23,292 nucleotides of DNA from Proteobacteria bacterium UBA6920. GTDB lineage: Bacteria > Pseudomonadota > Gammaproteobacteria > SG8-11. The stretch covers positions 1 to 23,292 of the forward strand of contig DKAS01000170.1 in NCBI GenBank assembly GCA_002448875.1, given 5' to 3'. The position numbers were made by a program, and so were the translations under genes. The notes under the pieces were generated by a model that worked only from the letters and a program-made list of their open reading frames with translations, did not search any database and was not told the origin of the DNA. Position 1 is the stretch's first letter, and every line of letters starts with the position of its first letter. Below, one piece after another: positions 14,459-21,383 of this stretch.

Positions 14459-15737
14459 CTGGGTTGTCGACGGAAAACATGCTCCAGGGATAGGTGATGA
14501 ACAGCACGAACTCCTTGCCTTCGGCGCCCTGGGCAAGATCGGCGCGAATAATGATACCGGACAGGAGCACGCGGAATCCCAGACCGACACTGGACCGCGC
14601 ATGCTCCCACAAATCAGAGAAATGATCGGCGACACTGCCCTGCTCGGCAAACACCGCCAGTTGCAAATTGGTGCGGATACCGCGCGCCATATAGATATTG
14701 AACGGTACGCGCTCCTCGGTGAGGTTCCAGCGGTATTCCGCGCCATAAAACATGCTCTGGCCGGCATAATAACGGCTGCCGGCGAAAGATCGCAGTCGCT
14801 GGGTTCCGCCCAAGGCGGAAGCGATGCCAAATCGATTGTAGGCGATCAACTCGTTGATCCGCCGGTTTTCTGTGGCCCGGCACTGGTCCTGGGCGGCGCC
14901 CGGCGGCTGGCTGTCACAGTTCAGGCCGGTTTGCGCCTGCAAAGTCGCATAATCAATTTCACCCTGGTGAGTAATATGCGCTTGCGACAGAAAGACATTG
15001 AACGCCAGGGTGTCCCAGGAACGCACGGGTAGATAGGCGCTCAAGTTGTAATCCATGACATAGAAGCGACTTTGCAGCTTGTCCTCGCTGAAAAATTGCT
15101 TGCGGGCGACTTCCAGGCGCACCCCGCGCCGCGGGTCCAGGCGATCATCGGTGTAGTCGAAGTTGACGCCCAGGTCATGAAAGCGCACTTCATGACGGGC
15201 GGTGTCAATGACGGGGAAATGGTTGCCATCCTTGTCCAGCACCTCCAGCAGGCGGGTTCCCCCCTGGCCATAACGCATATAGGCTTCCAGCATGCGTTGC
15301 CACGCTGAATAGGTTACCTGTCCGAGCAGGTAGTCGCCTTTGACCTTGGGTTGGATGGTGTCCTCAGCGCTGGAGGTCATACCGCGCTTAAATACCAGGG
15401 GCGCTACGTCGAAGTCATAGCGCCCGACGTCGAAAATCAACTGTCGCTTGAGCAGCGGTACATCCAGCAGCGCGACACCGGACGCGCTGAAATCGCCTTC
15501 AATCTTGAAGCCGGTGATATCCATATCGCTGTCCCACATATTCAACACCGTGCCGCCGAATCCCGCGGCGGTTCCCAGACCGGGAATATCACCGGCAATG
15601 GGATAGACAAAGTAACCGAAGTCCTCGCCGAACTGGCCGCGGCGCCGCTCCAGGGGGTCGGCCCAGCCCAGGGTCTGCCACAGGATTAAAAACAGTATCG
15701 GCACTGCCATTAACTTACTATTACTATGTTTTATCAT
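14454..15737 (-). CDS. Omp85-family outer-membrane barrel without POTRA domains
   Basis: This 427-aa protein starts at an ATG with GGAGG 5 bases upstream. A signal peptide covers residues 1-26. From about residue 30 to the end it is alternating beta-strand sequence. Family hallmarks are the DDRLDPRRGVRL strand-turn and a GGTQRLRSFAGSRYYAG block like the conserved loop-6 region (usually VRGY/F) that seals the Omp85 barrel. The end is GKEFVLFITYPWSMF. Members such as BamA and TamA carry N-terminal POTRA repeats; here too few residues precede the barrel for any. It is therefore of the short surface-antigen type, perhaps for lipid or protein passage. It is divergent from the ATP-grasp gene. Confidence 0.82.
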   Translation of the reverse strand: MIKHSNSKLMAVPILFLILWQTLGWADPLERRRGQFGEDFGYFVYPIAGDIPGLGTAAGFGGTVLNMWDSDMDITGFKIEGDFSASGVALLDVPLLKRQLIFDVGRYDFDVAPLVFKRGMTSSAEDTIQPKVKGDYLLGQVTYSAWQRMLEAYMRYGQGGTRLLEVLDKDGNHFPVIDTARHEVRFHDLGVNFDYTDDRLDPRRGVRLEVARKQFFSEDKLQSRFYVMDYNLSAYLPVRSWDTLAFNVFLSQAHITHQGEIDYATLQAQTGLNCDSQPPGAAQDQCRATENRRINELIAYNRFGIASALGGTQRLRSFAGSRYYAGQSMFYGAEYRWNLTEERVPFNIYMARGIRTNLQLAVFAEQGSVADHFSDLWEHARSSVGLGFRVLLSGIIIRADLAQGAEGKEFVLFITYPWSMFSVDNPG

Positions 15738-15984
15738 GGCCGCCTCCTTGGCGCTCCGCCCAAAACCCTACTATCCAGTGTAGTTTACCCCTGACCAGCA
15801 ATCAATCCGCCTCGACCCCGAGCCAACAACGGCCGGTTCGCTGCACCAGGCTGCGCCTGCGGACGGCAAGCGAACTCGTTCGCGCCCGGGAAGCCGCCCA
15901 GTGGTATCGACCAGGCCACGTATGGCAGAATAGGCGGCGCATTTCCGACCAATTAGCCCAGGTAGCAACCTCCCTTTGCCGCCT

Positions 15985-16794
15985 ATGAACCTGCTCAGTT
16001 TCGACCCCCTACGCACCCTGCACCTGCCCAACACGGTGGCTGTCAAACCCGAGCATTGGTTTGCCCGAAAACACGAGGTACTGCAGGCGGATTGGGTGTT
16101 GTTCCCGGAGTACTGGCAGGTCAATGCCCTGGTCTACGCCTGGCGTAAACGTATCTTTCCCAGCATCAGCAGTTACCATCTGGGGCACGACAAAATCGAG
16201 ATGACCCGGGCCATGCAGGCGCTGGGCAGCCACACCATGCCGGCCACGCTGATTCTGGCCAGCACCCCGGCGGCGCTGGAGCAGATCCAGGATACTTTCA
16301 GCTACCCGATGATCGCCAAGAGCGTGCGCTCCTCCATGGGTCTGGGCGTGTTTCTGCTGGAAAGCCCCGCTGATCTGCGACGCTATGCGGCGCAGCATGA
16401 AGTGCTGTATCTGCAGGAATATCTGCCGATCAAGCGCGATCTGCGCGTGGTGTGGGTGGGGGACCAGGTGGTCAGCGCTTACTGGCGAGTGGGACGCGAG
16501 GGAGATTACCGCAACAACATCGCCCAGGGCGCCAGCGCGGATTTCACCGATATCCCCGCCGCCGCCCTGGAGCTGGTAGGCCGGGTTGCCCGCAGCCTGG
16601 AGATCAATCACGCCGGGTTCGACGTGGCGGAAATCGACGGCGAGTATCGCCTGTTCGAGTTCAATGTGCGCTTTGGCACCCAATCCCTGCGGCAGCAGGG
16701 CATCCGCCTGGACGACCTGATCTATGCCTACTTACTGCGCCATACACAGCCACCGCTGGAACCGCCGCGCCCCTGGCTGCCCAAGGCCAGTTGA
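15985..16794 (+). CDS. ATP-grasp ligase, RimK/glutathione-synthase-like
   Basis: The ATG at 15985 gives 269 aa; an upstream TTG adds only three residues, and neither has a clear ribosome site. The ATP-grasp fold shows Lys112 (IAKS) with a glycine-rich loop SSMGLGVF (117-123), the adenine-hinge segment LQEYLP (143-148), the basic strand RDLRVVWVGD (151-160), and metal-binding residues Asp213, Glu225 and Asn227 (LFEFNVRFG). A DYRNN segment (174-178) matches the RimK substrate-phosphate loop. Such enzymes join a carboxylate to an amine or thiol using ATP, often adding glutamate or a peptide tail. No substrate is apparent. The LpxL-type gene starts 73 bases later on the same strand, so the two may act on the same envelope lipid. 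The 247 bases upstream hold no recognisable gene. Confidence 0.82.
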   Translation: MNLLSFDPLRTLHLPNTVAVKPEHWFARKHEVLQADWVLFPEYWQVNALVYAWRKRIFPSISSYHLGHDKIEMTRAMQALGSHTMPATLILASTPAALEQIQDTFSYPMIAKSVRSSMGLGVFLLESPADLRRYAAQHEVLYLQEYLPIKRDLRVVWVGDQVVSAYWRVGREGDYRNNIAQGASADFTDIPAAALELVGRVARSLEINHAGFDVAEIDGEYRLFEFNVRFGTQSLRQQGIRLDDLIYAYLLRHTQPPLEPPRPWLPKAS

Positions 16795-16867
16795 TGCACC
16801 CCGGGTGGGTAGCGTTAGCACCGGGATTGCGGGTAAAATCGTCGGCCAGATAGACTGATGCATCATC

Positions 16868-17803
16868 GTGGCCACGCTTAAGCTTATATCCAGAGTCGCC
16901 TATTTCAATCCCCGCTACTGGCCCATGCTGCTGGCTTTCAGCGTGCTGCGTCTGTTGAGCCTGCTGCCCTATCCCTTGCTGTTTCGCGCCGGCCGCTTGC
17001 TGGGCCATGGCATGATGTATATCAACCGCCGGCGGCGGCGCATCGCCCGCGCCAATATCCGCGCGGTATTTCCTGAACTCGACGCACAGGCGCAGGCGCA
17101 ACTGGTGACCCGGCACTTTCAGTCCCTGGGCATAGGCTTGTTCGAAATGGCTCTCACCTGGTGGTCGGCGGACAAGCGCATCTGCAAGATCCCGGTGCGC
17201 TTTGTCGGCGCGGACCATCTGCAGCAGGCGCTGGCGCGGGGCAAGGGCGTGATTTTTCTCGGCAGCCACTTTACCACCATGGATATCGGGGTGCGACTGG
17301 TCATCGCCCACCTGCACCCGCCGATTCATATGACCTACCGGCCGCACAACGATCCGATGCTGGACCGGCTGATCACCGCCAACCGGGTAAAATACGGCCT
17401 GGGCGCCGCCGATTTCAATGATGTGCGCAGCATGGTGCGGACACTGAAAAGCGGCGAATTAATGTGGTACGCTCCCGACCAGGGCTATCGCGGCAAAATG
17501 GCGGAATTTGTCCCGTTCTTTTCCATCCCCGTCTCCACCCACACCGCCACCAGCCGGCTGGCCCGTCTGACCGGCGCCGCGGTGGTGCCGTACTATGTCA
17601 AGCGCGACACGGATCTGCGCGGTTACACCATCACCATCTATCCGGCGCTGGAAAACTTTCCCAGCGATGACGTGGTCGCCGACATCAGCCGCTGTCACCA
17701 GCTGCTGGAAAAACACATACGCGAGGCGCCGGAGCAGTATCTATGGGTACACCGGCGTTTCAAGCATCTGCCGCCCGGGGCTGCCAAGGTGTATGACAAT
17801 TGA
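16868..17803 (+). CDS. Lipid A biosynthesis acyltransferase, LpxL/HtrB family
   Basis: The GTG at 16868 is the only in-frame start that gives the family N terminus; the product has 311 aa, normal for LpxL. The start block FNPRYWP is typical. One membrane helix lies near residues 18-40. The HX4D catalytic pair is His134 and Asp139 (GSHFTTMD), and other conserved blocks follow: YRPHNDP, MWYAPDQ and YLWVHRRFK. These inner-membrane enzymes transfer a second fatty acid from acyl-ACP to Kdo2-lipid IVA or a close relative during lipid A synthesis. Whether it is the lauroyl, myristoyl or palmitoleoyl type cannot be read here. It follows an ATP-grasp gene and is convergent with the BcsA-like gene. Confidence 0.92.
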   Translation: MATLKLISRVAYFNPRYWPMLLAFSVLRLLSLLPYPLLFRAGRLLGHGMMYINRRRRRIARANIRAVFPELDAQAQAQLVTRHFQSLGIGLFEMALTWWSADKRICKIPVRFVGADHLQQALARGKGVIFLGSHFTTMDIGVRLVIAHLHPPIHMTYRPHNDPMLDRLITANRVKYGLGAADFNDVRSMVRTLKSGELMWYAPDQGYRGKMAEFVPFFSIPVSTHTATSRLARLTGAAVVPYYVKRDTDLRGYTITIYPALENFPSDDVVADISRCHQLLEKHIREAPEQYLWVHRRFKHLPPGAAKVYDN

Positions 17804-17808
17804 AGCGC

Positions 17809-17872
17809 AGGCAACTGCGGTCTGACCATGCAAGCTCGGCACGCCTCGGGCGCTGAGCAGCCGCAACTGCCT
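17809..17872. terminator. Imperfect inverted repeat between convergent genes
   Basis: AGGCAACTGCGG (17809-17820) faces CCGCAACTGCCT (17861-17872), complementary at 10 of 12 positions, in the 77-base gap between the acyltransferase and the BcsA-like gene. It may be a transcription end for either gene. Confidence 0.35.
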
Positions 17873-17880
17873 GAGCCGCT

Positions 17881-20160
17881 CTAGCGGTTGACCACTTTTG
17901 CCGGGCACCCCGCCGCCGCCAGCCGCGAACGGCGCTGGAAGTCCGCCACATGAAAGGTACCACAATCCGTCACCAGCGGGTGCAGATTGCGCAAACTGCC
18001 GTCCATGCCCTCCTGCCCGGCGTCCAGCGAGCGACAGTGAAAATCCTCGACACTGGAGATCGGCTCCACTGTCAACAGGCGCGCCGTCTGGGCATCTTCC
18101 CCGGGAAACAACACGCCAACCTTCTCCTCGCCAGCGAAATACGTCACCGGCAGCCAATCGTGACTGAACAGACCATCCTCAGTCCGGCCGGAGGCCAGGC
18201 GCGCGAGCAAATGGCGCGCCCGCACAATAGGCGTGGTCGACTGCTCATGCCACTCCAGCATGCGCCACTGCGCATCGCTGCCAAACAAAAATTTCTCCAT
18301 TTCCTCCTCGTCACGTTCGGTCTGCCACTGCAGGCGCATGCCGTATTCGCGCAACTCACCGACCGGCCAGGCGTTTTCTCCGTGCCTCTCCTTGCTCGCA
18401 GGATGATGCGCCAGCCAGGACGCGCGATGGCACACCGTCGCGCGCAGCTGAATGCGGTAGGCGGGAAGTATGATTTCGCCGTGCAACTCCTGGCCCGGCT
18501 GCCAGTCTCCGGCGCAGACGAAACTCATGCCATGAAAGGAAATGTTGCTCACCACGCCATGAAGAGCGTGCCCGGCCGCATCGAACACACGGGCAGTGAG
18601 CGGCAGGGTAAAGCGATATTCGTGGCGCCGGTGCCGCCGGTAGAGGGAAAACCGGGATACGAAACCGGCCAGCCCGAGATTGATCCCGGCCCAGAGAATA
18701 TTTGCTCCCAGCGCCAGCGGCGTCAGGTGCTGAAACAAACCCCATAGTGCAACGCCACCGACAATAGCCAGCAAGTTGCCATACAGCACCAGCAGCTGTG
18801 GCAGAAGATGCCGGCGGTCATCGGCAAGATCATAACTCTTGTCGGTGACGCGAAACCGCCGGCTGCCGCCGAACCAGCCCAGGGTCGCCGCGGCGAAGGT
18901 CGCGAATCGCGCCATATTATATTCTTCGGTGAATACCGTGCGCCCGTAACCACGCCCCGTCTCCTCGTAGGCCCAGAAGCACAGTAGATAGTACGGCACG
19001 AAGTGCAGGAGGTAGTCCTGGCCAAGCACATTGATCGGCAGAATACCCGTGAACAGCACGAAGATGGGTGCGCTGTAGAAGATCAGCTTCTGCCAGCCAT
19101 CGAAGTAGGTGGATACCGAAGCGAAATAGTTCAAGCGTTGCGCCAGGGTCAAGCCACGGGCGAACAGAAACCCTTCCTCGCGCCACACCTGCATCGCGCC
19201 CTGCCCCCAGCGCCGCCGTTGCACGAGAAACTGGCGTAGAGTCTCCGGCGCCACGCCAAAGGCCAGACTCTCCGGATAATACACCGACTGGTAGCCCTGC
19301 TTATGCAAACGAATGGAGGTATGCAGATCTTCGGTGACGGTACCGGTGGCAAAGCCGCCGATTTTATCCAGCGCCGCACGGCGAATCACCGCGCAGCTGC
19401 CACAGAAAAACGCCGCGTTCCAGTAGTCCTTGCCGCGCTGGATCACGCGGAAAAACAGCGATTGCTCGGTCCAGATCACATTCAGACGCTTATGTTTGCG
19501 ATGCTGAAAGGAATCCAGATTGTAGAAGTCCTGCGGCGTCTGCACGAATGCCAGGCGTGGATCGGCGAAGAAGCCCAGGGTTTTTTCCAGAAACGAACGG
19601 CCGGGCACGTGATCGGCATCGAAAACCGCGATAAACTCCCCGGTCGCGTATCCCAGCGCATGATTAAGATTACCCGCCTTGGCGTGCGTATTGTCGTTAC
19701 GCGCCAGGTAACGACAGCCATACTGGCGGGCCAACGCCTCCATTTCCGGCCGCTTGCCGTCATCCAGCAGCCAGGTGGTATGGGGATAATCCATGCGACA
19801 GGCGGCCGCCAGCGTGTGCCGCACCAGCTCCACACTTTCGTTGTAGGTAGGAATGAAGACATCCACCGTCAAACCCGGAGGTGGCACCAGGGGCAGCGGC
19901 TTGGTCAGGCGCAGGACCATAAAAATATGCAACATCGCGGTCAGAAAACCGAAAGCCTCGGCACCCCACAACAGCCAGGAGAAAAACAGGGCATCCGGGT
20001 TGAAGGTTCCCAGGCGCCAATAGAGATAATAGGGCGCAAAAAGCAGAAACCCAGCGACCACAAGCCGCCCACCCCAGCTGAGCGGTTCCACCGGTTTTTG
20101 CCCCACCAGAGTGGCGTTATCAGAGATACCTGATTTCATCTGCGGAGATTTCTTTTGCAT
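17881..20160 (-). CDS. Cellulose-synthase-like glycosyltransferase with PilZ domain (BcsA-like, copy 1, complete)
   Basis: The 759-aa protein has about 8 membrane helices. The family 2 glycosyltransferase domain has every processive-synthase motif: DDG at 133-135, DAD at 181-183, TED at 276-278, QRRRW at 314-318. The BcsA gating-loop motif FRVTDK is at 436-441. A PilZ domain follows, with RRHRR at 508-512 and NISFHG at 539-544, so c-di-GMP should activate it. Conserved sequence beyond PilZ adds about 150 residues of unknown role. It should extend a beta-glucan from a nucleotide sugar while moving it across the membrane; cellulose is likely but not proven. A close paralogue lies about 3.2 kb upstream in the same direction. 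No BcsB or BcsC is visible. The ribosome site is weak. Confidence 0.88.
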   Translation of the reverse strand: MQKKSPQMKSGISDNATLVGQKPVEPLSWGGRLVVAGFLLFAPYYLYWRLGTFNPDALFFSWLLWGAEAFGFLTAMLHIFMVLRLTKPLPLVPPPGLTVDVFIPTYNESVELVRHTLAAACRMDYPHTTWLLDDGKRPEMEALARQYGCRYLARNDNTHAKAGNLNHALGYATGEFIAVFDADHVPGRSFLEKTLGFFADPRLAFVQTPQDFYNLDSFQHRKHKRLNVIWTEQSLFFRVIQRGKDYWNAAFFCGSCAVIRRAALDKIGGFATGTVTEDLHTSIRLHKQGYQSVYYPESLAFGVAPETLRQFLVQRRRWGQGAMQVWREEGFLFARGLTLAQRLNYFASVSTYFDGWQKLIFYSAPIFVLFTGILPINVLGQDYLLHFVPYYLLCFWAYEETGRGYGRTVFTEEYNMARFATFAAATLGWFGGSRRFRVTDKSYDLADDRRHLLPQLLVLYGNLLAIVGGVALWGLFQHLTPLALGANILWAGINLGLAGFVSRFSLYRRHRRHEYRFTLPLTARVFDAAGHALHGVVSNISFHGMSFVCAGDWQPGQELHGEIILPAYRIQLRATVCHRASWLAHHPASKERHGENAWPVGELREYGMRLQWQTERDEEEMEKFLFGSDAQWRMLEWHEQSTTPIVRARHLLARLASGRTEDGLFSHDWLPVTYFAGEEKVGVLFPGEDAQTARLLTVEPISSVEDFHCRSLDAGQEGMDGSLRNLHPLVTDCGTFHVADFQRRSRLAAAGCPAKVVNR

Positions 20161-20270
20161 TGCTACTGTAAATAAATGAGGCCTGACCTCGAGCGGAAGA
20201 AAGCAACGCCCGGCACGTCTATACCAGGAATATCGGCCTAATTTTCAGTTTTATGCGGCGCAAGCCACCG

Positions 20271-20286
20271 GCCGCGGGACCGCGGC
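20271..20286. repeat. GC-rich palindrome upstream of BcsA-like copy 1
   Basis: GCCGCG and CGCGGC pair around a GGAC loop in the 242-base gap between the small lipoprotein and BcsA-like copy 1. The rest of the gap holds no gene. It could be a terminator for the upstream operon or a leader element of the synthase; no T run supports termination. Confidence 0.35.
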
Positions 20287-20402
20287 ATGGCAACATTGGT
20301 AGGAGGGGAATACAACCCCAAAGCCGAAAGAGTCAGCAACAGGTAACTGCAGCGCTGACACCTGAGCCATGGATTCAGGAATCGGCAACTACGGCGCGGA
20401 CC

Positions 20403-20612
20403 TTATCGGCCGGCATCGCGCTGCAGGGTTTCGCGTTTTTGTTCCGCGTTCTCATCCGCGGCGGCGGCCGCGTCTTTAGCCTGCTGCAAGACATCGGTCT
20501 GGGCCTTCCAGGGATGGTCGCCGGACTGCTGCTTCTCGGCGTCCTGGGAACTGCCGCCGCAACCGCTCAGGCAGGCGAACAACAACGACAACAGAAAAAC
20601 ACCGTTTTTCAT
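20403..20612 (-). CDS. Small lipoprotein in the BcsA-like locus (69 aa)
   Basis: The ATG at 20612 follows AGGAG 7 bases upstream; the open frame extends further up to 20954, but only the last 69 codons look coding. A lipoprotein signal peptide ends in lipobox LSGC with lipidated Cys18, followed by a Gly/Ser linker and a charged helical tail rich in Ala, Glu, Gln and Lys, likely a short coiled coil. It lies 53 bases after the BcsS-like gene and probably shares its transcript. It may anchor or stabilise the export complex, but that is inference; no family is recognised. The longer open frame overlaps the BcsS gene and is a shadow. Confidence 0.7.
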   Translation of the reverse strand: MKNGVFLLSLLFACLSGCGGSSQDAEKQQSGDHPWKAQTDVLQQAKDAAAAADENAEQKRETLQRDAGR

Positions 20613-20665
20613 CACGTCGCTCCTGTGGAATAGGAAAGGTACGCCGAACAGCGGCACCTGACCGA

Positions 20666-21367
20666 TCAATGCAGACTGACGTACACCAGTTCCGCGGTCA
20701 GATACACCCCGGTGTCCAAGCCCCGGGTTTTGCTGGCACCGACACCCAGATTCATGCGCAAATCCGGCGTCAGCGGCAACCCGTCCAAAGTATAGCCCAA
20801 TTTGTCCGTATGGTAGTCCGAACCACCACTGATGACCCAGGCAACTCCGTGACGCAACTGGTCCATTTCCCGGCTGCCCTTGAATCGCAGCCAATAGCCA
20901 TTGGCGGCAAACTCGTAACTGGCGTTCTGGTCGCTGCGCCAGCCGTCGTGCCAAGTTTGTCCGGCTTCCACCAGCACCACTACACCGGTCTGGCTGCCGC
21001 GATTGTCGGCCGCGGGCTGATCCGGCGACAAGTGAGTGTTACGCTGGCTGATACCGGCATAGGCGCCCCAGGAATCAACGGCGCTGGATGCTTTGAAACC
21101 GGCTGCCAGTTGCACCCCCGGAGCACGGGCGGTGATATTGCTGTCATTGGCTTTGTAATCGTATTGCAGGCGATCCAGCCACAGCCTGGCCTGCCAGCCC
21201 TGACCGAGATTGGCGCCCCCCAGCGGAGTAATGGCACCGGCGAACACGTAGCTGTCCCCCTGACTGCCGGCTTCCAGACCGGTCAACGCCACGAAGTCCC
21301 TTGCCGCCGCCACCTGCGTACCGGCCGCCAACACGACCGCTACGACCATTCGCCTGGCAAAATACAT
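20666..21367 (-). CDS. bcsS: BcsS-like outer-membrane cellulose biosynthesis protein
   Basis: The ATG at 21367 has AAGGAG 7 bases upstream and gives 233 aa. The signal peptide ends at about residue 22 (VAAA). The mature protein is mostly beta-strand with many Gly, Tyr and Trp residues; its start (FVALTGLEAG, then YVFAGAITPLGG, GWQARLWLDR and YDYKA) matches my recollection of the BcsS family. Its end is hydrophobic and aromatic (TAELVYVSLH), as in outer-membrane barrels. BcsS is found with bacterial cellulose genes, but its exact role is not settled. The gene lies 16 bases after the upstream BcsA-like gene, so it is in an operon with it. The link to BcsS is by remembered sequence features and needs a search. 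Confidence 0.62.
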   Translation of the reverse strand: MYFARRMVVAVVLAAGTQVAAARDFVALTGLEAGSQGDSYVFAGAITPLGGANLGQGWQARLWLDRLQYDYKANDSNITARAPGVQLAAGFKASSAVDSWGAYAGISQRNTHLSPDQPAADNRGSQTGVVVLVEAGQTWHDGWRSDQNASYEFAANGYWLRFKGSREMDQLRHGVAWVISGGSDYHTDKLGYTLDGLPLTPDLRMNLGVGASKTRGLDTGVYLTAELVYVSLH

Positions 21368-21383
21368 GACTGCGCTCCTTGTG

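Noticed and set aside
19303..20133. 276-codon plus-strand open frame opposite BcsA-like copy 1
   Set aside because: It is antisense to the conserved glycosyltransferase domain and has no ribosome site or recognisable domain.
20613..20954. Upstream part of a longer minus-strand frame ending in the small lipoprotein
   Set aside because: It overlaps the BcsS-like gene in another frame; the lipobox and ribosome site place the true start at 20612.
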